Shown piece after piece: positions 1 through 6,571 of a DNA stretch of 16,666 nucleotides. The stretch is from Anaerolineales bacterium (lineage in GTDB: Bacteria; Chloroflexota; Anaerolineae; Promineifilales; Promineifilaceae). Numbering within the stretch: position 1 is the first letter of the stretch; each line of letters starts with the position of its first letter. The notes under the pieces are model-generated. The model ran no database searches and was not told the DNA's origin. It saw only the letters and a program-made list of their open reading frames with translations. Location: positions 18,166 to 34,831 of the forward strand of contig JAGQGA010000002.1 in NCBI GenBank assembly GCA_020432595.1, written 5' to 3'. The translations under genes were made by a program, and so were the position numbers.

Positions 1-34
1 GGTTATTATAACATGGTTAAAGGGTGAAAACAGA

Positions 35-63
35 CAAAAAAAAGCCGCCTAAATCAGGCGGCT
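35..63 (-). terminator. Rho-independent terminator, minus strand
   Basis: An 8-bp perfect stem (AGCCGCCT at 43-50, AGGCGGCT at 56-63) encloses a 5-nt loop. On the plus strand it is preceded by a run of eight A, so a minus-strand transcript would end in a GC-rich hairpin followed by a U run. No minus-strand gene ends just to its right, so the terminated transcript is unknown. Confidence 0.6.
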
Positions 64-396
64 CTTCAAGGAGGAGAAAGAACGTTTGAAAGAGAAGAAA
101 AATTGTTGTTTGTTACCGTTACCACTACAGTACCTTAGTACCATTAAAAACAGTGTTACAGTAAGGCCAATTGTGATTTTCGGTTGTTATTCTTTTGTTA
201 TCACTGCACGGAAACAAACAACACAGCCAAAGTGACCACTGCTCACTACAGCCACCACGGCAGACAACATCGTAGAAGCATTGGAGCCACACCGCAAAAC
301 GCATTATAGCCAACATCAAAGCGCATCACAGCCACATCGTTGCCACATTGTAGCTACATCGCAACCCCAACCTAACAATAGCAGTGACTGAAGAGG

Positions 397-425
397 AGAC
401 CGGCGAAAGTCGGTCTTTTTCTTGT
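397..425 (+). terminator. Rho-independent terminator with GAAA tetraloop
   Basis: AGACCGGC (397-404) pairs with GTCGGTCT (409-416) through one G-U pair, closed by a GAAA tetraloop, and is followed by a T-rich tract. It is a textbook plus-strand terminator. No plus-strand coding frame lies before it in the window, so it may end an untranslated RNA or the 3' region of a gene left of the window. Confidence 0.7.
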
Positions 426-498
426 GGGTAAGAAATAGGATAAACCCCACGTCTATAGCAATATAAGCAACATTCGTTTTGCTTACTTCTCCTCATCT

Positions 499-535
499 AA
501 AAAGCCCCAGTACCGATGGACCAGGGCTTTTTCTT
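499..535 (+). terminator. Hairpin with T-tract ahead of the protease gene
   Basis: AAAAAGCCC (499-507) pairs with GGGCTTTTT (524-532) around a 16-nt loop, and the plus strand continues T-rich. It can serve as a plus-strand terminator or as a leader attenuator for the protease gene, whose start lies 155 bp downstream. The loop does not match a riboswitch I recognise. Confidence 0.55.
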
Positions 536-601
536 TGCCTGGCAAACCACAAGCTCTAAGTGCCATCTTTCTAGCGTTTGTAATGTAGCTTGTAATGCTT
601 T

Positions 602-642
602 ATGGCTATGATACCAGTATTCATAGTACTCAATGGCTATGA
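602..642. promoter_or_regulatory. 10-bp direct repeat upstream of the protease
   Basis: ATGGCTATGA occurs at 602-611 and again at 633-642. The copies are 31 bp apart, close to three helical turns, and lie 48-88 bp before the protease start codon. The spacing suggests paired binding sites for a regulator on one face of the helix. TATGAT at 607-612 could be a -10 element, but I find no good -35 at normal spacing. Function is inferred only. Confidence 0.3.
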
Positions 643-689
643 CCAAGGTACTCTTATTGGGAGCTTTCATTTTTGAGGAGACAAACGTC

Positions 690-3600
690 ATGACAAAACT
701 GTTGCGACAATCCATTCTTTTGCTGATTCTTTTAACGGCCGTTTCTCTGCGTGGCGAAGTTTACGCGGCAGGGCAAATGCCAGGAATAGAAGCAGAGGCA
801 AAAGTGGATGCCCAGATACAATCAGCGTTGTTGAATAGCGACAGCCCAACTATAGATGTGATCATTCGCAAGACAAGTGCGGACATTCAGTTGGATGCTG
901 TGATTGAACAGTTGGGTGGCACGGTTACGCATGACTTGCCAATCATTAACAGCGTGGCGGCAACCGTGCCAAATGAGGCTGTGTGGCCGTTGGCAAACCA
1001 TGCTAACGTTCTTTATATTGCCCTGGATGGTGTGGTGGAATCAACGGCCGTTCAAACTGAGCCAACACAACCAACCCCCATTCAGGTTGATCGCGGTGGC
1101 GTGCAGCAAGGGCTATGCACAACCGTTGATGCCACAGCCCGTAACAAGCCATTCTCCAATTGCCAAACTGAGCTAAACCAAGGGCCAGCTCCCATGGCTG
1201 CCCAAAGCGGCAGCAGCTATGTGCTGGAACTATTTGAGACGGCCAGCATGAACAACAATGATGGTACCGCCAACTGGAATGGTTCGTGGGTTGAGACCGG
1301 GGAGTTTGAACAAAGCCTAGCTTCTGACGACATCATGATTGTAACGGATTTGGGGCGCAACAGCTTGCGGGTACGGGATGACAACAACAGCATCGAACGA
1401 AAGGTCAATTTAAGCGGAGCAACAAGTGCCACCTTGAGCTTTCTCTACAGCCGCTATTCGCTCGACAACACGAACGAATACGTCAGTGTTGATGTTTCGG
1501 CTAACGGTGGTTCTAGCTGGACGGAACTGGTGCGTTACCAAGGGGCAGGCAGTGACTCGACCTATTATAGTGCCAGCTTTGATATTTCGGCTTACGCCAC
1601 AGGGGAAACGGCCGTTCGTTTTCGCTCTCCCGCCGGTAACATGGCCGATGGGGATATGGTCTTCTTTGACGATGTCAAGATCGAATACACCACACCCAGC
1701 AATAACGGCAGCAACGGCGGCAGCGGCACAACTATCACCTCAGTCCACACTGGCAAATGTGCCGATGTCAGCGGCGGATCACTATACGATTGGTCTAATG
1801 TCTTGCAATGGCCTTGCACCGGCAACGCCAACCAATCGTGGACAGTCATTCCTAGCAGCGGCACTTATCAGCTTCAGGCGGTTCACAGCGGCAAATGTAT
1901 GGATGTTGCCAGCGGCTCCACTGCCGATGGAGCCGAAATTGTGCAAATGACCTGCACCAACAGCAACAGCCAGCGCTGGCAAATTACGCCCAGCGGTAGC
2001 GGCTATCAGCTTCTCAATATCAACAGCAACAAATGTCTTGACCTGCCAGGCGGCACAAACAACGATGGCACCAACTTAATTATCTACAGTTGCACCGGCA
2101 ACACAAACCAGCAGTGGCAGCTCACGTTGCCGGGAACCTCGACAGCGGGGCTCAAGCTGGCCTATGCGTTTGAAGAAAGCGGAGGCATTCAGGTGCATGA
2201 TGCTTCGGGCCAAGACAATACCGGGCTACAGGTAGGGGCAACATGGACAAATAACGGCCGTTCTGGCCAAGGTGTCACGTTTGATGGCGTGGACGACTAT
2301 ATTACCGTACCAGATGAAAACAACAGCCTGGATATGACCAGTGAAATGACAGTGGAAGCATGGGTACGGCCGGCAACCATTGCCAGCGGCCAGTGGCAGC
2401 CAATTGTCCACAAAGAGGAATATAGCTACCCCGTTAACTACGGGTTAACGATCATTGGTGATGAAATTGATTTCGGTTTCTACAACGGCAGTTGGCGTGA
2501 AACCATTACCAACGGGGTCAATCTGAAGGCAAAGCAGTGGGTGCATATTGCCGCTGTTTACAATGATGCCGCTAACTCCGTAACGATTTATGTGAATGGA
2601 ACGGCCGTTGCCAGCAAATATGAAACCGGCAAGCTGGCCGTCAACAACGACCCCGTTCGCATCGGGGTAAACCCAATTGGCACCTACTTCTCCGGCGAGA
2701 TGGACGACATACGCATTTACAGTCGCGCCCTAACACAGGCCGAAATTCAAAGCGATATGAACACCCCCGTACCAGATGGGTCAAACGGTATGCCAATACC
2801 CAACGCTTATGACTATCTCCAGGTTGTGGGGGCAAACTCGGTACAGAGCAGCGGCATCACGGGCAGCGGCATTACGGTCGCCGTCGTTGATAGCGGCGTA
2901 AACACAAGCAATTTAGGCAAGTCGGTGCTTGCCACCTATACGACTGTCAACAACTCGACCACTGATGAGCATGGTCACGGCACCTTTATGGCTGGGATCA
3001 TCGGCAGCCCCAACACTGTATCGGGCAAAAAGGTCAGCATTGCCCCTAATGCCAACATCATCAGCGTGCGCGTTTTGGATAATGAAGGCAAGGGCAGCTA
3101 CTCACAAATTATTGCTGGCCTGAACTGGATTTTAGCCAACAAGAGCCAATATAACATTCGTGTTGTTAATCTATCGTTGATGGGGCCGGTAACGGGGCCA
3201 TACTGGAACAACCCACTTAATCAGGCCGTTGAGGTGTTGTGGGATGCAGGAGTTGTGGTTGTCGCCGCAGCCGGTAACACCGGGCCAGAGGCTGGCTCCA
3301 TTACCACGCCTGGCAACGATCCCTTTGTGATTACCGTTGGAGCCTTTACAGACAATTACACGCCCAACGACAGCAGCGACGACTATATCCCGCCCTTTAG
3401 TGCGGCTGGACCAACGGAAGCGGGCTTTATCAAACCTGATGTGATTGCACCCGGTGCCCACATCTTGATGAAGGTTGCCAACAATAGTAAATATGCTAAG
3501 GATCATCCTGAGTTGGCAAAGGGGAATGGGTATTACCAGGGATCGGGCACATCGGCGGCAACGGCCGTTACTTCCGGCGTGGTGGCTTTGATGCTGCAAC

Positions 3601-4109
3601 AAAACCCGAACCTGACTCCGAACCAGGTTAAACAGCGGTTGATGGCGGGGGCACAAACGGCCGTTAATCCCAATGGCAGCCTCGCCTACAGCATATTCCA
3701 ACAGGGCGCCGGCCGCGTGTGGGCACCCAACGCCGTGTGGGGCAATTATTCTGGCGAAGCCAATATGGGCATGATTCCCGGCGGTCAATACGTTGGGCGC
3801 GTCATCTACGATGAACAGCTTGGCGGCTATCGCTTGGTTGACCAAAACCGCAACCCATTGCCAGCCGGGCAAGATTATTTCTGGGATGGTGGCTTCTACT
3901 GGAATGGTGGTTTCTACTGGAACGGTGGTTTCTACTGGAATGGCGGCTTTTATTGGAACGGTGGTTTCTACTGGAATGGCGGTTTCTATTGGAACGGCAG
4001 CTATTTTACCGACAGTGGCTTTTACTGGAACGGCACCGACTACTGGAACGGCAACCATTACTGGAATGGAAACTATTACTGGAACGGGCTAGTTCCAGAA
4101 CAACCGTAA
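690..4109 (+). CDS. Secreted S8 (subtilisin-like) serine protease with lectin-like domains and Trp-rich C-terminal repeats
   Basis: A 1139-residue secreted endopeptidase. ATG 690 is chosen over ATG 633 because GAGGAG (675-680) precedes it and the product then begins with a clean signal peptide (KLLRQ, then a hydrophobic run, likely cut after VYA at residue 26). Domains in order: an I9-like inhibitory propeptide (about 33-121), a MAM/jelly-roll-like beta domain (about 177-334), a ricin B-type lectin with three QxW-type repeats (about 348-481), a LamG/concanavalin-like domain (about 488-693), and the S8 catalytic domain. The triad is Asp734 (VVDSG), His763 (HGT) and Ser955 (GTSAA), with oxyanion Asn863 (AAGNTG), all intact. 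The C-terminus is twelve hexapeptides of the FYWNG type. The lectin-like domains sit before the catalytic domain and suggest carbohydrate or cell-surface targeting. It is monocistronic, followed by a strong terminator. Substrate unknown. Confidence 0.93.
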   Translation: MTKLLRQSILLLILLTAVSLRGEVYAAGQMPGIEAEAKVDAQIQSALLNSDSPTIDVIIRKTSADIQLDAVIEQLGGTVTHDLPIINSVAATVPNEAVWPLANHANVLYIALDGVVESTAVQTEPTQPTPIQVDRGGVQQGLCTTVDATARNKPFSNCQTELNQGPAPMAAQSGSSYVLELFETASMNNNDGTANWNGSWVETGEFEQSLASDDIMIVTDLGRNSLRVRDDNNSIERKVNLSGATSATLSFLYSRYSLDNTNEYVSVDVSANGGSSWTELVRYQGAGSDSTYYSASFDISAYATGETAVRFRSPAGNMADGDMVFFDDVKIEYTTPSNNGSNGGSGTTITSVHTGKCADVSGGSLYDWSNVLQWPCTGNANQSWTVIPSSGTYQLQAVHSGKCMDVASGSTADGAEIVQMTCTNSNSQRWQITPSGSGYQLLNINSNKCLDLPGGTNNDGTNLIIYSCTGNTNQQWQLTLPGTSTAGLKLAYAFEESGGIQVHDASGQDNTGLQVGATWTNNGRSGQGVTFDGVDDYITVPDENNSLDMTSEMTVEAWVRPATIASGQWQPIVHKEEYSYPVNYGLTIIGDEIDFGFYNGSWRETITNGVNLKAKQWVHIAAVYNDAANSVTIYVNGTAVASKYETGKLAVNNDPVRIGVNPIGTYFSGEMDDIRIYSRALTQAEIQSDMNTPVPDGSNGMPIPNAYDYLQVVGANSVQSSGITGSGITVAVVDSGVNTSNLGKSVLATYTTVNNSTTDEHGHGTFMAGIIGSPNTVSGKKVSIAPNANIISVRVLDNEGKGSYSQIIAGLNWILANKSQYNIRVVNLSLMGPVTGPYWNNPLNQAVEVLWDAGVVVVAAAGNTGPEAGSITTPGNDPFVITVGAFTDNYTPNDSSDDYIPPFSAAGPTEAGFIKPDVIAPGAHILMKVANNSKYAKDHPELAKGNGYYQGSGTSAATAVTSGVVALMLQQNPNLTPNQVKQRLMAGAQTAVNPNGSLAYSIFQQGAGRVWAPNAVWGNYSGEANMGMIPGGQYVGRVIYDEQLGGYRLVDQNRNPLPAGQDYFWDGGFYWNGGFYWNGGFYWNGGFYWNGGFYWNGGFYWNGSYFTDSGFYWNGTDYWNGNHYWNGNYYWNGLVPEQP
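3873..4088 (+). repeat. Twelve 18-bp repeats encoding FYWNG hexapeptides
   Basis: Twelve in-frame 18-bp units encode residues 1062-1133 of the protease. The order is DYFWDG, six GFYWNG, SYFTDS, GFYWNG, TDYWNG, NHYWNG, NYYWNG. The central units differ mainly at third positions (ggt/ggc, ttc/ttt, tac/tat, aat/aac), so the DNA has drifted while the peptide stays constant, suggesting selection on the peptide. Outer units are more divergent, as in arrays that grow from the middle. Confidence 0.95.
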
Positions 4110-4119
4110 TCAGCTCAAT

Positions 4120-4160
4120 AAAAAGTGCCACGAATTTTAGAGATTCGTGGCACTTTTTTA
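4120..4160. terminator. Bidirectional terminator between convergent genes
   Basis: A perfect 16-bp stem (4120-4135 with 4143-4158) surrounds a 7-nt loop. The A run at the left foot and T run at the right foot give a U tract in both directions. It lies 10 bp after the protease stop and touches the stop codon of the convergent GntR gene at 4161, so it can end both transcripts. Confidence 0.92.
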
Positions 4161-4889
4161 TCACCACGCTTGCACCAGCCGCAGGCGCAACCGCGCATCA
4201 TCATAATAGCTTAGCCCCCAGGCCAACGGCCGATTTTCCCGGCTATAAAACGTTACGGTCAATTTAAGCAATGGTTGCCCAGTTGCCTTCGCCAATACAT
4301 TCCCCGTCTCGGCCCCTGGCATCACTGCTTGAATATCATAGATGGCATAGGCAATTTCCTGCCCGCAGTAGGTGCGAAGAAAGGTATGGATTGGCAAACT
4401 CCCATCATATTCCTGCTGTTCTTCCAAAAGAAGAGCGGCAGGGATGACGTTTTGCGCCAGAATGACGGGTTGACCGTCAGCAAAAAAGAGGCGGGAGAGG
4501 GCAAGAACGGCCGTTTCTTCCCCCACCCCCAATGCTTCCCTTTCCGTTGGGGTTGGCTGCCGCCACATCACCGACTGCGTTTCAATGCTGGGCACATAGC
4601 CACTGCTGCGAATAAGCTGCGAAAAATCAAGCATGCCACCCAAACTGGTGTTAATTTCATGCAGCCGCTGGTTGACAAACGTCCCGTCCCCCTGCTTCCG
4701 TAAAATCAACCCTTCGGCCGCCAGCTTTGCCAACACAGTTCGCACCGTCGCTCGGCTCACGCCCAGTTCCTGCGCCAGATCGCTTTCAGATGGCAGTCGG
4801 CTTCCCGGCCAATAAACTTGATCACGAATACGCTGCCGCAGCAGGGCATTTACTTGGTCAACAACGGACAAGGGGCGTTCAATCGGCAT
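4161..4889 (-). CDS. GntR family transcriptional regulator with UTRA domain (HutC/FarR type)
   Basis: A 242-residue DNA-binding regulator of usual length for the subfamily. Residues about 8-73 form the winged helix: the core LPSESDLAQELGVSRATVR (32-50) is the typical GntR recognition region, followed by the wing around GDGTFV. Residues about 97-238 match a UTRA effector domain, a chorismate-lyase-like fold that in relatives binds small ligands such as sugar phosphates, histidine-pathway intermediates or fatty acids. ATG 4889 is used although no strong ribosome site precedes it. No transport or catabolic gene is beside it, so ligand and target are unknown. It faces the protease gene tail to tail, which does not by itself indicate control of that gene. 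An AACGGCCGTT site encodes its Thr-Ala-Val at 126-128. Confidence 0.9.
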   Translation of the reverse strand: MPIERPLSVVDQVNALLRQRIRDQVYWPGSRLPSESDLAQELGVSRATVRTVLAKLAAEGLILRKQGDGTFVNQRLHEINTSLGGMLDFSQLIRSSGYVPSIETQSVMWRQPTPTEREALGVGEETAVLALSRLFFADGQPVILAQNVIPAALLLEEQQEYDGSLPIHTFLRTYCGQEIAYAIYDIQAVMPGAETGNVLAKATGQPLLKLTVTFYSRENRPLAWGLSYYDDARLRLRLVQAW

Positions 4890-5193
4890 TCAAATTCAGG
4901 TGCTGCCTTGGGCAACACCCGTATAGGTAAGTCGGCAATCGTCTGATGTTTTCTAGCATAGTCGGGGGAAAGAGGCAAGTTGGCTATTCTGCCTGAAATG
5001 GGAAAATCAGATGAGATACGAACAAAAAGGTCCGCATCTCACCTGACCACCCCAACCGGCTTGGCTCCCATGTTCAGGGTAACAGACCCTCGTGACCAAA
5101 TCGTGACCATTTGACATAAAATATTTGCGCTTCATGACGTTTGTCAGGTAAAAAGGCTACTTTTTGTCACTTTCACTCTAAACGGCCGTTCCG

Positions 5194-5327
5194 TATAGTT
5201 ACGATTACATAAAAACTTCCACAATCATTTCACGCTGATGGTTAAAGTCTGGGAAATCCACACCCAGCTCCTCCAAAGTCTAACCATCCGAGAAACTAAG
5301 CAGCCCCAACGTGTGTTGGGGCTGCTT
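5194..5327 (+). ncRNA. Candidate structured small RNA with terminator-like hairpin
   Basis: TATAGT at 5194-5199 resembles a -10 box, though no clear -35 is present. Downstream, GATGGTTA (5237-5244) pairs with TAACCATC (5281-5288), enclosing a second stem CTGGG (5249-5253) with CCCAG (5263-5267). A perfect 13-bp hairpin with a GTGT loop follows (5298-5310 with 5315-5327). The nested stems and final strong hairpin suggest a short RNA of about 120 nt. The last hairpin lacks a proper U tract (it continues TTGCTGTC), which weakens the case. No known RNA family is recognised. Confidence 0.3.
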
Positions 5328-5374
5328 GCTGTCAAAACATTAGAGCCAGCAGCCACATCTGCTAACCACAATTA

Positions 5375-5490
5375 ATTAGAGATTAGCGGAAATAAGAATT
5401 TCTCACGCAAAGCCGCAAAGTCGCCAAGCTTTTTTCCTTTGCGTCTTTGCGACTTTGCGTGACATAAAGTTAATTCCGATAATGTCTATT
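5375..5490. repeat. 116-bp imperfect palindrome with octamer core (MITE/REP-like)
   Basis: The 22-nt arms at 5403-5424 and 5441-5462 match at 20 of 22 positions and consist of octamers like ACGCAAAG and CCGCAAAG. The symmetry resumes further out, at 5382-5395 against 5470-5483 (about 12 of 14), and fades near 5375/5490. This is a long interrupted inverted repeat with no coding capacity. GCAAAG-type spacer repeats occur widely in bacteria, and the outer arms make this copy look like a small mobile or REP-type element. Confidence 0.6.
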
Positions 5491-5498
5491 ATACATAG

Positions 5499-5582
5499 TG
5501 TCATTCCGGGATTCTCTGAGGAATCTCGCTTCTATTTGGTAACGAGAACGGGATTTCTCCTCGCGGACTCGCCGAAATGACA
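5499..5582. repeat. 84-bp inverted-repeat element bounded by TGTCATT/AATGACA
   Basis: TGTCATTCCGG (5499-5509) and GCCGAAATGACA (5571-5582) form imperfect terminal inverted repeats. Inside, GAATCTCG and GATTTCTC segments continue the partial symmetry. It resembles the dispersed 'TGTCATTTCG ... GAAATCTC' spacer repeats seen in many environmental genomes. It lies 8 bp from the previous palindrome, so the two form a cluster of unrelated elements. Confidence 0.5.
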
Positions 5583-5668
5583 TGGGTTAGGCAGTAGATA
5601 AAGGGCAAATTGAGGGAATGCAATCGCCCTGCCCGAAAAGGTAGATGGTAACGCAGTTGGGGGGAGCG

Positions 5669-5697
5669 TCAACCTTTTTGCGACCGCTTGGTATAAT
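5669..5697 (+). promoter_or_regulatory. Possible promoter of the response regulator
   Basis: TATAAT at 5692-5697 is a perfect -10 hexamer. The -35 position (5669-5674, TCAACC) matches only three of six consensus bases. It is 112 bp before the start codon, with a heptamer hairpin in the leader between them. Confidence 0.35.
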
Positions 5698-5727
5698 TGG
5701 TTGGAAGCAAAAGTTGAGTGGTTTTGT

Positions 5728-5798
5728 GGAGATTGGAGATTAGAGATTGGGGATTGGGGATTTAAAATCTCTATTCTCTAATCTCCAATCTCCAATCC
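5728..5798. repeat. RGRGATT heptamer inverted repeat (copy 1)
   Basis: Tandem heptamers (GGAGATT, AGAGATT, GGGGATT) run from 5728 and are mirrored by an inverted series. At least 19 bp pair perfectly (5728-5746 with 5775-5793). The element ends about 10 bp before the ATG of the response regulator, so its stem would occupy the usual ribosome-binding area of the mRNA. It is related to copies at 10684-10748, 12176-12222 and 14950-14995. Confidence 0.85.
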
Positions 5799-5808
5799 CT
5801 TTCTGGAT

Positions 5809-6465
5809 ATGGCTGAACAGATACGGTTATTGATTGCGGATGATCACCCGGTGGTGCGGGATGGGCTGGTGGCGATTTTGGGCACGCAGCCTGATTTTGT
5901 GGTGGTGGGGGAGGCTGGGGATGGGGCGGAGGCGGTGGCGCGGGCGGCGGTGCTGCAGCCGGACGTGGTGCTGCTGGATTTGGAGATGCCGCTGCTGGAT
6001 GGGGTGGAGGCTCTGCGGCAACTGCGGGCGGCGGATGAGGGGGTGCGGGTGATTGTGTTTACGGCGTTTGACACGGATGAGCGGATATTAACGGCCGTTC
6101 AAGCCGGTGCCCAAGGCTACTTGCTCAAAGGGGTGCCGCGTCAGGAGCTATTCAACGCCATTCGCGTGGTCTATTCAGGTGGGTCGCTGCTGCAGCCGGT
6201 GGTCGCCTCCAAGCTACTGCGGCAGGTGAGTCAGCGACAAGAAGCCCCGCCGCTGGAGCCATTGACCCCACGGGAGCAGGAAGTGCTGGAGCAGTTGGCA
6301 CTGGGGCTGCAAAACAAGGAGATTGCCGCCCGGCTGGTGATTAGCGAGCGAACCGTCAAATTCCACGTCAGCGCCATTTTGAGCAAGCTGCACGCTGGCA
6401 ACCGCACCGAAGCGGTGGCAATTGCGGCGCAGCATGGGTTGGTGAAGTTGCAGGGGGGAGCGTAA
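5809..6465 (+). CDS. NarL/FixJ family two-component response regulator
   Basis: A 218-residue protein with the standard two-domain plan. The receiver domain (about 4-120) has the acidic pair Asp11/Asp12, phospho-acceptor Asp57 (LLDLEMP), switch Thr85 and Lys107. The LuxR-type helix-turn-helix (about 152-210) carries LTPREQEVL and NKEIAARLVISERTVKFH. Phosphorylation should promote dimerisation and DNA binding. No histidine kinase gene adjoins it, so it is an orphan here and its signal is unknown. ATG 5809 has no Shine-Dalgarno and lies directly after a heptamer hairpin, so it may be translated weakly, as a leaderless message, or under control of that structure. The first third of the gene is notably G-rich on the coding strand. 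Confidence 0.93.
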   Translation: MAEQIRLLIADDHPVVRDGLVAILGTQPDFVVVGEAGDGAEAVARAAVLQPDVVLLDLEMPLLDGVEALRQLRAADEGVRVIVFTAFDTDERILTAVQAGAQGYLLKGVPRQELFNAIRVVYSGGSLLQPVVASKLLRQVSQRQEAPPLEPLTPREQEVLEQLALGLQNKEIAARLVISERTVKFHVSAILSKLHAGNRTEAVAIAAQHGLVKLQGGA

Positions 6466-6522
6466 CCTCAGTCGCTGGTTTTGCCTGAGCGGGCATACCA
6501 CCACGGATGACAATCAAAGATT

Positions 6523-6565
6523 TCGCAGATTTCACGGATTCGTCCGTGTTTGCCCGCGTCCCGTT
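6523..6565. terminator. UUCG-loop hairpin within a dispersed spacer repeat
   Basis: CACGGA (6533-6538), loop TTCG (6539-6542) and TCCGTG (6543-6548) form a 6-bp stem with an extra-stable UUCG loop on the plus strand, between two convergent genes. The surrounding text (acacggacgaa, cgcgtcc in reverse) matches the spacer at 10618-10655, so it belongs to a dispersed repeat. A termination role is plausible, but no long U tract follows. Confidence 0.4.
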
Positions 6566-6571
6566 TTTGGT

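Larger units (their letters stand above)
1..689. other. Non-coding region upstream of the protease
   Basis: No convincing gene is seen on either strand. Plus-strand frames are cut by frequent stops, and the short minus-strand frames lack family resemblance and a ribosome site. The stretch holds three hairpins listed separately. Positions 230-370 are loosely repetitive, with variants of 'acagccac' and 'cacatcg'. The left end may be the tail of a transcription unit outside the window. Confidence 0.6.
4890..5808. other. 919-bp gene-free region between gntR and the response regulator
   Basis: No coding frame of merit is seen on either strand. It contains an imperfect hairpin (5012-5041), a tandem pair of CGTGACCA boxes with an 11-bp period (about 5091-5110), TGAC-N4-GTCA (5135-5146), an intergenic AACGGCCGTT (5181-5190), a candidate small RNA (5194-5327), and three palindromic elements (5375-5490, 5499-5582, 5728-5798). 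The TGAC/GTCA boxes could be operator half-sites, but nothing ties them to a specific protein. Confidence 0.6.

Noticed and set aside
236..391. Possible end of a plus-strand gene (50 codons, His/Ser/Gln-rich)
   Set aside because: There is no start codon or ribosome site, composition is low-complexity, and other frames are equally broken; it is probably non-coding.
633..689. Protease start at ATG 633
   Set aside because: It would put 19 extra residues before the signal peptide, has no ribosome site, and begins within a direct repeat.
3171..4058. A 295-codon minus-strand frame with 'VPVETTIPVET' repeats
   Set aside because: It is the antisense of the protease catalytic domain and its hexapeptide repeat; the apparent repeat is only the complement of the FYWNG array.
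3873..4088. CRISPR-like array
   Set aside because: The repeats are contiguous 18-bp units without spacers, in frame within a protein.
5012..5090. Possible tRNA or other structured RNA
   Set aside because: Only short imperfect hairpins (5012-5041 and 5076-5090) are seen; no acceptor stem, anticodon arm or T-loop consensus.
5298..5327. Intrinsic terminator call on its own
   Set aside because: The 13-bp stem is strong but followed by TTGCTGTC instead of a T run, so it is reported only as part of the candidate RNA.
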